Source: CAVUDO01 sp963740255 (GTDB taxonomy: Bacteria; Actinomycetota; Actinomycetes; Mycobacteriales; Cryptosporangiaceae). From it: a DNA stretch of 64,000 bases. Positions 35,964-44,745 of this stretch are shown piece after piece. The notes under the pieces were generated by a model that saw only the letters and a program-made list of their open reading frames with translations, did not search any database and was not told where the DNA came from. The stretch is taken from NCBI GenBank assembly GCA_963740255.1, contig CAVUDO010000002.1:1-64000 (forward strand), written 5' to 3'. The position numbers and the translations under genes are program-made. Positions within the stretch are counted from its first letter, which is position 1, and each line of letters starts with the position of its first letter.

Positions 35964-37028
35964 TCAGCTGCTGCGTCGCACCAACCGCTGGACGCCGGCC
36001 ATCATCAGGTCGACCACGACCAGCAGCGTGCGGGAGACCAGGGCGACGGCCAGCGCGGCGCCGCCCGGGATCACCGTGCTGAACGTGGCGAAGAGCGCGA
36101 GGTCGCGGATCCCGGCACCCGCGGGCAGCAGCGCGAGCAGGCCGATCGAGTAGGCGAGCGCGTACCCGGCGATGGCCACGGGAAGCGACCGGCCGACAGG
36201 CCCGCCGATCCCGACGAGGAGCAGCCAGGCGTGCACGCCGAGCATCAGCCACACCACCAGCTGCCAGCCCGCGGCCTTGAGCAGCCCCGCCCGGGTGGGT
36301 GCGGTGGGCAGCGGCGGCCGGCCGATCAGGCGCAGCGCGCGGTTGATCAACCAGCCGAGCACGCGCGGGTGCAGGACGACCAGGAAGACCGGGATCGCGA
36401 GCATCGTCCACCAGTACTTGCGGGCGGCCTCGGGCGCCGCGAACGGCAGCATCGCCCCGGCCACGATCAGGCCCACGCCGGTGGACACCGCGATCGTCAG
36501 CACACCGCCGGCCAGGCTGGTGCGGCGCGGCACCCGCAGCTCCCGGGTCAGCGCGATCTGGCTGGCGATCGACCAGATGCCGCCGGGCACGTACTTGCCG
36601 AGCTGGCTCAGGTAGAACACCCGGGCCCCGTCCTTCACCGACAGCGGGGCGCCGAGGTCGGCCAGCACCGTGCGCCACATGAAAAGCGACGCGAGCATCG
36701 CCAGCAGTGCCGCGACGAACGAACCCGCCACCGCCCAGGGCGACAGGTCGGCCAGCGCCGCCGTGAGCGCGGCACGGTTCCTCGCCACCGCGTAGCACGC
36801 GAAACCCAGCACCACGACGAGCAGCCCGCGCCGCAACCAGGTCGTCCACCCGGTGCGGCCGGCGGTGGCGGGAGCGCCCCCGGCATCGGGCGAGGCCGTG
36901 GGGTCGAACGCCACGTCGGGATCCGGTTCGGCGAGCGGGTCGCCAGGGGTTGCCGCGGCGCCCTGGGTCGTGGCCTGGCCGGCGGACGCGCCGGAGGCGG
37001 TCGCGGCGGCGCGGTCGGTGGCGGCCAC
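35964..37028 (-). CDS. UPF0104/MprF-like integral membrane flippase-type protein
   Basis: A 354-residue protein. About 80 cytosolic residues rich in Ala/Pro/Asp are followed by eight predicted helices of the lysylphosphatidylglycerol synthase TM (AglD/UPF0104) family: SLFMWRTVLADLGAPLSVKDGARVFYLSQLGKYVPGGIWSI is the signature loop, and GAGIRDLALFATFSTVIPGGAAL is near the C-terminus. GTG 37028 is chosen because it lies 8 bases after the upstream glycosyltransferase stop and no nearer start exists. Such proteins move or recognise lipid-linked substrates; its pairing with a dolichol-phosphate-mannose-type transferase suggests lipid-linked sugar handling. Confidence 0.82.
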   Translation of the reverse strand: MAATDRAAATASGASAGQATTQGAAATPGDPLAEPDPDVAFDPTASPDAGGAPATAGRTGWTTWLRRGLLVVVLGFACYAVARNRAALTAALADLSPWAVAGSFVAALLAMLASLFMWRTVLADLGAPLSVKDGARVFYLSQLGKYVPGGIWSIASQIALTRELRVPRRTSLAGGVLTIAVSTGVGLIVAGAMLPFAAPEAARKYWWTMLAIPVFLVVLHPRVLGWLINRALRLIGRPPLPTAPTRAGLLKAAGWQLVVWLMLGVHAWLLLVGIGGPVGRSLPVAIAGYALAYSIGLLALLPAGAGIRDLALFATFSTVIPGGAALAVALVSRTLLVVVDLMMAGVQRLVRRSS

Positions 37029-37033
37029 CGGCC

Positions 37034-38023
37034 TCAGTCCGCGCGGGAGCGGACGATGAGGTCGGCCAGCAGCGCCACCGACGCGATGATCAGGCCGGTG
37101 ACCAGCAGCAGCATCGCGTTCGTGCTGATCCGGAAGAACTTGTCGACGATGTCGTAGACCGCCTTGGCGAAGCCCAGCCCGAGCAGCGTCAGCGCGAGCG
37201 GCATCAGCACCTTGATCGGGTTGAAGTACATCACCATCCGCAGCACCTGGAGGATGTAGCGGTAGGCGTCGCGGACGAAGTGGAACTTCGAGGTGCCGGC
37301 CCGCTTGGCGTAGTCGATCGGCAGGTAGTCGACGGTGTGCTGGTTGGACAGGAACGACAGCGTGATCGTCGTGACGCAGCTGAAGCCGGGCGGCAGCAGC
37401 CGCAGGTAGGGCAGCGACACCTCGCGGCGGAACGCCCGCAGGCCCGAGTTCAGGTCGGGAATCTTGGTGCCGGCCAGGCCCTCGGCGACCTTGCGGATGA
37501 CCCACTTCGCCGGCACCCGGAGGAACTTGTGGGTGCCCTGCTCGGTGGTGCGGGCGCCGACCACCTGGTCGACCTCGGGGTGGTCGAGCAGGTACTGGAC
37601 GAACTCGGGGATCCGCTCGTTCGGGTAGGTCATGTCGGCGTCGGTCCAGACCACGATCCGGCCGTACGCCTCGCGGGTGCCGATCCGGCGGCCGGTGCCC
37701 GAGCCGCCGTTGCGGCGGAACGGCATCAGCCGCATCCGCGGGAACCGCGGCAGCGCATCCTGCAACACCGCGAGGGTGCTGTCGGTGGACTTGTCGTCGA
37801 TGACCAGCAGTTCGTACCGGAACGGGCTGGCGTCCATCGCGGCGGTGATCCGCTCGATCTCGGCCACCACGTGCTCCTGCTCGTTGTAGCAGGGCAGGAC
37901 GACGGTGACGTCGAGCGTGTTCTGGCCGCCGGGCTGGTCGGCGAGGTCGCCGGGCGTGCCCGCGGTGACGCTGCTGTGGCGCGCGTGCGGGGTCTCGGTG
38001 AGCGTGGCGTGTTCGGAGTTCAT
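37034..38023 (-). CDS. GT2 glycosyltransferase, polyprenyl-phosphate sugar synthase type
   Basis: A 329-residue GT-A enzyme. VTVVLPCYNEQEHV, LLVIDDKSTDSTLAVL, GSGTGRRIGTREAYGRIVVWTDADMTYPNERI (DxD-type nucleotide-sugar site) and YAKRAGTSKFHFVRDAYRYI match the DPM1-like family. Two C-terminal helices (PLALTLLGLGFAKAVY, LLLVTGLIIASVALLADLIV) anchor it, placing it in the group that makes polyprenyl-phosphate sugars at the membrane. ATG 38023 has only a closely spaced GAGG, so a different start is possible. Followed 5 bp later by the flippase-like gene. Confidence 0.88.
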   Translation of the reverse strand: MNSEHATLTETPHARHSSVTAGTPGDLADQPGGQNTLDVTVVLPCYNEQEHVVAEIERITAAMDASPFRYELLVIDDKSTDSTLAVLQDALPRFPRMRLMPFRRNGGSGTGRRIGTREAYGRIVVWTDADMTYPNERIPEFVQYLLDHPEVDQVVGARTTEQGTHKFLRVPAKWVIRKVAEGLAGTKIPDLNSGLRAFRREVSLPYLRLLPPGFSCVTTITLSFLSNQHTVDYLPIDYAKRAGTSKFHFVRDAYRYILQVLRMVMYFNPIKVLMPLALTLLGLGFAKAVYDIVDKFFRISTNAMLLLVTGLIIASVALLADLIVRSRAD

Positions 38024-38344
38024 GGCCTCATGTCGGTCTCGCGTGCGGCGCCGCCGGCGCGGCGCTCGGGCAGGTCCAAAGCAGGTCCAGGCGTCCAGTA
38101 GCTTATCGGGTCGCCGGCCGGGACGGTCGCCACCGCCGGTCCGGGGGCGCCCGGCCGGCGTCCGCAGGGAGTCCACGACGGGGCGGCGGCGGTTCGTGCG
38201 CCGCCGCGCCGGCCGACTACCCGGCCGGCCGGTGGGGCGGCCCGGTAGGCCGCGGGCACCGGGCCGGGGGGTGGTGGCGCCACTGTTAGCATCGGCCAAG
38301 TCCATGCGGCGCCCACGCCGCCTCCTCGCGTCCACGGGAACTCG
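38024..38344. other. Divergent intergenic region, GC-rich, no gene
   Basis: About 320 bp between the divergent GT2 and YfhO-type genes. TAGCAT at 38287-38292 (plus) and TAAGCT at 38105-38100 (minus) are possible -10 boxes. Otherwise only GC-rich low-complexity sequence is seen. Confidence 0.4.
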
Positions 38345-41239
38345 ATGACCTCCTCCGACACCGTTGTTCGGGAGTCCGCGCGAGAATCCGACGACCCGGC
38401 GGCGCCGGCGAGCCGCATGTCGTCAAGGCTGCACAGGTTTCTCACCGCCCTGGTCGTCCTCGGCATCCTCAGCTATGCGCTGATCGGCGTCGGCGCCCCG
38501 CTGCTGGGCCTGAACGTGTTCGCCGCCACCGACCTGCTGGGCCCGGTCAGCCCGTACTACAGCGCCGGCCTGGCCGAGACCGTGCCGCAGACCACATTCC
38601 TCAACGACACCGTGGACGCGGCGCTGCCCAACACCGCGCTGTTCGCCGAGGCGCTGGCGAACGGCCAGCTGGCCAGCTGGAACCCCTACATCGGCGGCGG
38701 TGTGATTCTGGGGTCGGGCCCCAACTACGCCCTGCTCAACCCGGTCACCTGGCCCTACTTCGTGATGTCGGCCTCGCTGGCGCCGGGGTACGTGAAGCTG
38801 GTCGAGATCCTGGTGGCGGTGGGCGGCTGCTTCCTGTTCCTGCGCCGGATCGGGCTGGGCCGGGCCGCCGCGCTGCTCGGGGGCCTGGCGTTCTCCAGCA
38901 GCGCGTTCATGGTGGCCTGGACCAACTGGCCGCAGACCCGGGTCGCGGCCTTCATCCCCGCGCTGTTCTGGGGGCTGGAGCTGCTGGTCCAGGAACGCCG
39001 GGTGCGCGACGCGGCCCTGGTGTGCCTCACGGTCGCCGCGATGCTCTTCGGCGGTTTCCCGGCGGTGACCGGCTACGCGTTGATGCTGGGCGGCATCTAC
39101 CTGCTGGTCCGGGTGTGGGCCGAGTACCGGGGCCAGTGGCGCCGGATGGTGGCGATCCTGGCCGGCGCCTCGGCGGCGCTCGGGGCGGCCGCCGGGCTGG
39201 CGGCGATCCAGTTGCTGCCGTTCGTCTCGGCGATGTCCGGCGCGCTGGTCCGGGGCCGGCGGCAGAGCCCTGCCGACCACCTGGAACCGCAGTCGCTGAT
39301 CACCACGATCGCGCCCTGGGCGATGGGCAGCACCGGCCGCGCGAGGCCCCCGTTCTGGTACCTGCCGACGAACTTCGTGGAGTCGCTGTCCTACGTCGGC
39401 GCCGCGGCGCTGGTGCTGGTCGTGGTGGCGGTGGCGACCCCGTGGGCGGCCCGCGCCGCGCTGCCGCGCGGCGTGTGGTCGTTCCTGGTGGGGACGACCG
39501 CGGTGAGCGTGGTGGTGCTCTACGTCGGCGGCCCGGCGCTCGCCGTGTTGCAGAAGGTGCCGGTGCTCTTCTCGCACAACTTCGTCGGCCGGGCGCGCAG
39601 CGTGTTCGGATTCGTCCTCGCCGTGCTGGTCGCGGTCGGGTTCGAGTTGCTGCTGCGGCACCGGGAGCGGATCGTCGGGGCGCTCACCCGGCGTCAGCGG
39701 CTCTGGGCGATCGCGGTGTGGGCGGCGGTGGCTCTGGGTGGTCTGGCGGTCTTCCTGGGTGCCCGCCGGTCTGCCGGCCTGACAGACATCGGCCGACCCG
39801 ACCCGGTGAACCGGGTGGCCCATCTCGACCGTGAGGTGCTCGTCGGGATGGCGTTCCTGCTGGCGGCGCTGGGCTGTGTGGCGGTGCTGTGGTGGCTGGG
39901 TCGCCGGTCGGCCGGCCGGTACGGGCGGATCGCCCGGGTGGGGGCGCTGGCGCTGCTGCCGGTGCTGGTCACGGTCCAGGCGCTGACCCTGGTCGTCCCG
40001 TACTGGCCGCGTGCGGACCACAAGACCTTCTATCCGGTGACCGACGTGCACCGGTACCTGATGGACAACCTCGGGCCGCAGCGTTTCGCCTCGAACGGCG
40101 CCATGTACGCCGGCGCCGACTCGATCCACCACCTGCGCGCGCTCTCCGGGCACGCCTACTACGACGCGAAGTTCGCCGAGCTGCTGGAGACGATGCCCGG
40201 CACGCAGTTCGGCCAGCTGCCGACGCTGCTCTACCCGCCGCGGCACGGCAACGTCGCCGACAGCGCTGTGCTCGACCGGCTGGCCGTTCGTTACTACGTG
40301 GCGCCGCAGTGGAGCCCGGTCTACGGCCGCGAGACCCCCGCCGTCGACGACGGCTCCACGCTCACCCTCGCCTCGGGCCGACCCGTCACCGTGCGGATGC
40401 CGGTGGCGGGGCCCGTGCGCGGTGTGGGGCTCGTCCCGACGGTCGCGTTCGACCGCAAGGACGTCACGGCGCGGGTCGACGTGCGGCTGCTCGACGCCAG
40501 CGGCACCGAGGTGGCTCGGGCCTTCCGGCTGGAGCGGAAGATGGTCGCCGGCCAGCCGTTCACGATCCCGATCGCCGGCGAGGGCATCGCCCCGGACACG
40601 CCGCTGACCGCCGAGTTCACCGTCCGCGCGAAGACGCCGCTGGTGGTGCGGGCGCAGGCGGGCAAACCCGCGGTCACCGCGATCACGCCGATCGACGACG
40701 GCGTCCGGCTGGTGCACGCCGGTTCGGCGGCGATCTGGCAGCGCCTGCACGCACTCGACCGGGTGCGCTGGGCGTCCGGGACGGTGCTGGAGCCGGACTC
40801 CGCGCGACGCCTGCGGCTGCTCTCCGCCGGGCCGCTCGACGCCGACACGGTGGTGCTCGACCAGCCCGGCCCGGCCGCGTCCGGCGCGGCCGCCCAGGTG
40901 CGCATCGTCGAGGACGGCCTCGACGAGATCGAGGTGGCGGTGGACGCCGCCGGTGCCGGCTATCTGGTGGTCGGCGACGCGATCCAGCGCGACTGGGTGG
41001 CCACCGTCGACGGGAAGCCCGCCCCGCTGGTCTCGGCCGACCACGGCGTCGCGGCGGTCGCGGTGCCCCCGGGCCGGCACACCGTCCGGCTCCGCTACGA
41101 GATGCCGTACCGCAACGCCGGTGCGTGGATCACCGGGGTGACCGCGGCGGGGCTGCTCGGCCTGGTCGTCGTGGAGCGGTGGCGTGGGCGGTCCGCGGCG
41201 GGCCGGTCCCGCCGCCGGGTGGAGCCGGTCGAGGACTGA
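38345..41239 (+). CDS. YfhO-family polytopic membrane protein (GT-C-like)
   Basis: A 964-residue protein. About 12 helices fill residues 30-560 with short extracellular loops, including SWNPYIGGGVILGSGPNYALLNP and AFSSSAFMVAWTNWPQTRVAAFIPALFWGLELL, which match YfhO proteins. The C-terminal 400 residues are extracytoplasmic beta-rich, ending in a Trp/Asp domain (AGYLVVGDAIQRDWVATVDGKPAPL) and one last helix. YfhO proteins are thought to add sugars to teichoic or other envelope polymers using lipid-linked donors, consistent with the neighbouring GT2 gene. Catalytic residues cannot be fixed by eye. Confidence 0.85.
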   Translation: MTSSDTVVRESARESDDPAAPASRMSSRLHRFLTALVVLGILSYALIGVGAPLLGLNVFAATDLLGPVSPYYSAGLAETVPQTTFLNDTVDAALPNTALFAEALANGQLASWNPYIGGGVILGSGPNYALLNPVTWPYFVMSASLAPGYVKLVEILVAVGGCFLFLRRIGLGRAAALLGGLAFSSSAFMVAWTNWPQTRVAAFIPALFWGLELLVQERRVRDAALVCLTVAAMLFGGFPAVTGYALMLGGIYLLVRVWAEYRGQWRRMVAILAGASAALGAAAGLAAIQLLPFVSAMSGALVRGRRQSPADHLEPQSLITTIAPWAMGSTGRARPPFWYLPTNFVESLSYVGAAALVLVVVAVATPWAARAALPRGVWSFLVGTTAVSVVVLYVGGPALAVLQKVPVLFSHNFVGRARSVFGFVLAVLVAVGFELLLRHRERIVGALTRRQRLWAIAVWAAVALGGLAVFLGARRSAGLTDIGRPDPVNRVAHLDREVLVGMAFLLAALGCVAVLWWLGRRSAGRYGRIARVGALALLPVLVTVQALTLVVPYWPRADHKTFYPVTDVHRYLMDNLGPQRFASNGAMYAGADSIHHLRALSGHAYYDAKFAELLETMPGTQFGQLPTLLYPPRHGNVADSAVLDRLAVRYYVAPQWSPVYGRETPAVDDGSTLTLASGRPVTVRMPVAGPVRGVGLVPTVAFDRKDVTARVDVRLLDASGTEVARAFRLERKMVAGQPFTIPIAGEGIAPDTPLTAEFTVRAKTPLVVRAQAGKPAVTAITPIDDGVRLVHAGSAAIWQRLHALDRVRWASGTVLEPDSARRLRLLSAGPLDADTVVLDQPGPAASGAAAQVRIVEDGLDEIEVAVDAAGAGYLVVGDAIQRDWVATVDGKPAPLVSADHGVAAVAVPPGRHTVRLRYEMPYRNAGAWITGVTAAGLLGLVVVERWRGRSAAGRSRRRVEPVED

Positions 41240-41272
41240 GCCCGCACCGGCCGCGTGCCGGCCGCGTGTCGG

Positions 41273-42415
41273 CTAGGCGTGACCGACGACCGTGACGAGC
41301 GGGAGTGCCACGACGCCGTCCCGTGCGAACGACTCGAGCATGGCGTGCGCGGGAGTCCGCTCCGTGCGCAGCGCCTCCTCCAAGGGGGCGAGCGGCTCCG
41401 CCCAGTCCGAACCGGCGAGTCCGCGACGTGACGCGGCCAGCACGGTGGCCGTCCCCTCGGCGAGCTGGGCATCGGCGAATCCGCGCGCGGCCGCATGCCG
41501 GTGGGCCGCTGGGTCGGGCACGTCCGCTCGGCCGGGCAGCGACCGGTCGGCCACCACGCCGGCGAGCAGCGCGAGCAGCGCCGGGTACGCCGCCGCGTCG
41601 ACCAGTGCGTCGAAGGCCTTGAACTCCACCCGGCCCCGCTCGGCCGGAACCCTCGCGGGGTGGACGAGCGGCGGGCTCGGCTGCGTCGCCGGCACGGACG
41701 CCGGGTCCACGAACGCCCGCACGGCCGGTCGGCGTCCGGTGCGCAGCTCGGTGCGGCGTGACAGGCCGCCGTACGGCCGTCCCCCGACGAACGGGGCGCT
41801 GAACGAGAACGGCACCACGGCAGGGCTGTAGTACGTCAGCATCCGGGCCACGTCGACCACGTCCCGGTCGTCCCAGTCCGGATGGGACAGGTTCAGGTCC
41901 GGGCCGTAGGACATCATGTAGACGTCCGGCGCCAGGTACTCCGACCGCCGCGCGTGCAGGCCGTCCTCCCACGCGTTGTAGGGCGGCTCGGGACGGTAGG
42001 CGTCCCGGTGCGGGTTCCAGCCGACGCTGGCCAGCCGGTACCCGTCCGCGGCCGCGGACGCAGCCAGGGCCGCCGTCTGCGCGGCCAGCGCGGCCGTCGT
42101 CGCCGGGATGCCGCGCAGCGGAGGCGTGCGGGTCTCCAGTCCCTTGGGGACGCATTCGCGCAGCCGCCCGTCGGTGTCGAACCGCTCGTCGCCCTCCAGG
42201 TACCAGCGGCCCACCTTGATGCCGATGTCGCCCCGCACCAGGTCCTCGCGGCCGGGATCGCCGAGCCGGTCGACCACGGCCTGGGCCGCCGCGGAGGTCA
42301 GCGTCTCGAAGTCGCACAGCCGGCCGGCGGCGTCGACCAGGGCGAACTCCGCCTCCACCCCGAACAGCATCGCCCCGAGGTCGATCTCAGCGGCATCTCG
42401 GCTGCCTGCCGCCAT
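41273..42415 (-). CDS. Glutamate-cysteine ligase family 2-like enzyme
   Basis: A 380-residue ATP-dependent carboxylate-amine/thiol ligase of the GCS2 fold (EgtA/GshA-like). FGVEAEFALVDAAGRL is the Glu-binding start, GDIGIKVGRWYLEGDERF and GLETRTPPLRG the core, and GWNPHRDAYRPEPPYNAWEDG and YGPDLNLSHPDWD the later substrate region. ATG 42415 follows GGAGGCACTG. No other ergothioneine or mycothiol genes are adjacent, so gamma-glutamylcysteine production or use as another ligase (for example a putrescine- or alanine-type partner) are both open. Length is slightly under the typical 400. Confidence 0.78.
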   Translation of the reverse strand: MAAGSRDAAEIDLGAMLFGVEAEFALVDAAGRLCDFETLTSAAAQAVVDRLGDPGREDLVRGDIGIKVGRWYLEGDERFDTDGRLRECVPKGLETRTPPLRGIPATTAALAAQTAALAASAAADGYRLASVGWNPHRDAYRPEPPYNAWEDGLHARRSEYLAPDVYMMSYGPDLNLSHPDWDDRDVVDVARMLTYYSPAVVPFSFSAPFVGGRPYGGLSRRTELRTGRRPAVRAFVDPASVPATQPSPPLVHPARVPAERGRVEFKAFDALVDAAAYPALLALLAGVVADRSLPGRADVPDPAAHRHAAARGFADAQLAEGTATVLAASRRGLAGSDWAEPLAPLEEALRTERTPAHAMLESFARDGVVALPLVTVVGHA

Positions 42416-42545
42416 CAGTGCCTCCAGGGTGTCGGGTGCCGCCGCGACCGCGGTGCCGCGCCGCAGCGTAGTCCGGGTCACGGACCGCCGTACCCTGGCC
42501 GGTGGCCCTCGACGCGCCCCTGGCCGAGCGCACGGAGGAGGCGGC

Positions 42546-43048
42546 ATGACCCGCTCCGCGATACGGATCGTGCCGTTGCTGCCCGGCACGCCGACGAGGT
42601 GCTGGCCATCTACCGGGCCGGCATCGACACCGGCGACGCCAGTTTCGAGACCGCCGTGCCGGCCTGGTCCGACTGGGACGCGGGCCATCTGCCCGACCAC
42701 CGGTTCGTCGCGCTGGAACCCGAGGACGGCGGGGTGCTCGGCTGGGTGGCGCTGAGCCCGGTGTCCGGCCGGTGTGTGTACGCCGGGGTCGCGGAGGAGT
42801 CCGTCTACGTGCGGCCCGACGCCGCGGGGCGGGGGGTCGGGACCGCGCTGCTGCGGGAGGTGATCGCGTCCAGCGAGCGGGCCGGTCTCTGGACGCTGCA
42901 GACCGGCATCTTCCCGGAGAACACCGCCAGCCTGGCCCTGCACACCGGCGTTGGGTTCCGGGTCGTCGGCACCCGGGAGCGGATCGGTCGGCACCACGGG
43001 CGCTGGCGGGACGTGGTCTTCCTCGAACGACGCAACGCCGTGCCCTGA
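42546..43048 (+). pseudogene. GNAT acetyltransferase with one-base deletion near its start
   Basis: The GNAT domain (IYRAGIDTGDASFET, CVYAGVAEESVYVRPDAAGRGVGTALLREVI acetyl-CoA loop, NTASLALHTGVGFRVVGTRERIG) is complete. The ATG 42546 frame reads MTRSAIRIVPLLPG and then leaves the family sequence; adding one base near 42585 continues as HADEVLAIYRAGI. As written the main frame has no good start codon except GTG 42599 without a ribosome-binding site. Similar to phosphinothricin-type N-acetyltransferases. The break is more likely a sequence error than real, given one site only. Confidence 0.7.
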
Positions 43049-43194
43049 GCGGGCCAGCGGGCCGTTCGGGCTCTCCGGATGCGACGGTCCCGGCGGTATG
43101 CTGCGGAACGAGATCCCGCCCTGGCCGCGTCGGCTGGTCCTGCCCGTCGGCGCACTCGTCGGCTCTCCCACCCGTCGACCGGTGAGGAGGCACG

Positions 43195-43491
43195 GTGGAC
43201 CGCGATCAGCTCTGTGCCGCCCTGGTGGCCGCCCGTCCCGGCCTGGGCGACACCGTCTACGTCGAGCGCCGCGGCGACGCGTACGCCTGGCACCGGGTCG
43301 GGTCCGAGCCCGTGGAGGTCCCACCGGAGCTGCCGGACGCCTGGATCTACTACTCCTGGCAGTGGGACCCCGACGCGACGCCCGACGCCCAGGCCGTCAT
43401 CGACGACCTGCTGGCCGAGATGGACTCCATGACCGGCGGCGTCGACCGCTGCCGCTGGTCTGTGGACGACCCCTGGCCCCACGCCCACTAA
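43195..43491 (+). CDS. Small acidic protein, unknown, paired with Fe-S nuclease-like gene
   Basis: A 98-residue acidic protein with no family known to me. DTVYVERRGDAYAWHRVGSEPVEVPPELPDAW and SWQWDPDATPDAQAVIDDLL suggest a small alpha/beta fold rich in Trp and Asp; there is one Cys pair too far apart for a metal site. GAGGAGGCACG before GTG 43195 is a strong ribosome-binding site. The stop is 9 bp from the next start and its TAAGG serves as that gene's ribosome-binding site, so the two are co-transcribed and probably functionally linked. Confidence 0.65.
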   Translation: MDRDQLCAALVAARPGLGDTVYVERRGDAYAWHRVGSEPVEVPPELPDAWIYYSWQWDPDATPDAQAVIDDLLAEMDSMTGGVDRCRWSVDDPWPHAH

Positions 43492-43500
43492 GGCGACGCG

Positions 43501-44670
43501 ATGGGCCATGTCATCAGGGCCGGGGACCGGGCCGCGTTCAAGCGCTGCCGCCGGCAGTGGGACTTCGCCGCGAAGATCCGCCGCAACCTCACGCCCGAGA
43601 CGCCGTTCCCGCGCTTCGACCTCACCCGGGCGATCAAGGACGCGCTGGCCGTCTACTACTTCCCGGGGATGTGGGACTGGAACCGGGCCATCGTGCTGCC
43701 GCTGGTCCGCAAGGCCCTGGACGACTCGTTCAAGCGCCAGCGCGAGGCGTACCGCAGAGACCAGCGCCTGGTCGACGAGGAGGAGGAGCATTGGTGGGCC
43801 CTGGTCGTCGAGGGTCGGGCCTTCCTCGACCGGTACGTCGAGTGGGCGCCGTCGGTGGACCGGTTCTCCCCGCTGCTGGTCGAGACCGACGCCCAGGCGC
43901 TGGTGGCCGACGCGGACGATCCGGAGCGCGGGCTGGTGGTGCCCGACGCCGGCGAGGTGCGGTTCTCCGGCCGGGTCGACCTGATGGTGGCCGACGAGCA
44001 CGACCGGTACTGGCTGGTGACCCACCGCGTCGTCGACGCCCCCGGCCTGTCGACCCTGGCGATGACGCTGGACGAGGAGGCATTGGCGTTCTGCTGGGCG
44101 TGGGAGCTGCTGTATCCCGGTATGGAGGTGGCCGGCACCATCCACAACGAGTTCCTCCGGACGCCGGGCGAGGAGCCGGCCGAGCAGGCGGCGCCACGCT
44201 GGCAGGCCACCCCCGGTGACCATCCGCGCGGCGGCCTGCGGCAGCACGAGCCGAGCGGCGGCGGCCGTGAGATCTCCTCGCTGCGGCGGATGCAACTGCA
44301 CACCGGAGGGGAGGAGCCGGTCGAGCGGATGGTCCAGCAGGAGGGGCAGGGCTTCCGCCGCACCCGGATCCGGCGCAGTCGTGCGGAGATCGCCGACGTC
44401 GGCCGGCGGATCACCCGCGAGGCCCTGGACATGGTCGATCCCGACGTCGGGCTCTACCCGGCACCGTCGGTCGAGCACTGTACGGCGTGCGCGTTCGTCG
44501 CACCGTGCCTGGCGATGAACGAGGGGCTGGACCCCGAGCCGCTGCTGGCCGCCGGCTACCGGGAGCGACCCGCGGTGGAGTTCGAGGCCGGACGCCTGGG
44601 CGGAAGCGCGGGCGGGGTGGGTCGCGGCTGGGTCATTCCGGCGGACCGCGACCCGGACACGTCCGGGTAG
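43501..44670 (+). CDS. Cas4/AddB-like PD-(D/E)XK Fe-S protein with degenerate active site
   Basis: A 389-residue protein. Four Cys are placed as in the [4Fe-4S] RecB-type nucleases: Cys16 in FKRCRRQWDFA, and Cys327, Cys330 and Cys336 in VEHCTACAFVAPC. Between them lies the nuclease fold: GRVDLMV (Asp160) should be followed by a (D/E)xK such as EYKT, but here the strand reads YWLVTHRVVDA, so the catalytic Lys and acid are missing. A PD-(D/E)XK relative kept for its Fe-S cluster or DNA binding, or with shifted residues, is the best reading. No CRISPR array or cas genes are nearby. Coupled to the small acidic gene. Confidence 0.72.
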   Translation: MGHVIRAGDRAAFKRCRRQWDFAAKIRRNLTPETPFPRFDLTRAIKDALAVYYFPGMWDWNRAIVLPLVRKALDDSFKRQREAYRRDQRLVDEEEEHWWALVVEGRAFLDRYVEWAPSVDRFSPLLVETDAQALVADADDPERGLVVPDAGEVRFSGRVDLMVADEHDRYWLVTHRVVDAPGLSTLAMTLDEEALAFCWAWELLYPGMEVAGTIHNEFLRTPGEEPAEQAAPRWQATPGDHPRGGLRQHEPSGGGREISSLRRMQLHTGGEEPVERMVQQEGQGFRRTRIRRSRAEIADVGRRITREALDMVDPDVGLYPAPSVEHCTACAFVAPCLAMNEGLDPEPLLAAGYRERPAVEFEAGRLGGSAGGVGRGWVIPADRDPDTSG

Positions 44671-44745
44671 CGCAGGACGTTCCCGGTGCGGCCCTGCGCC
44701 GCCGTCCCGGTGGGTGTGACCGCGACGGCCGGGTGAGGCGGCCGG

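Noticed and set aside
38423..41080. 885-codon minus-strand frame opposite the YfhO gene
   Set aside because: Same composition artefact; the plus strand has clear membrane segments and codon bias.
43501..44670. A CRISPR-associated Cas4 gene
   Set aside because: No repeat-spacer array or cas1/cas2 genes are found anywhere in the window, and the nuclease motif is not intact. Only a Cas4/AddB-like fold is claimed.
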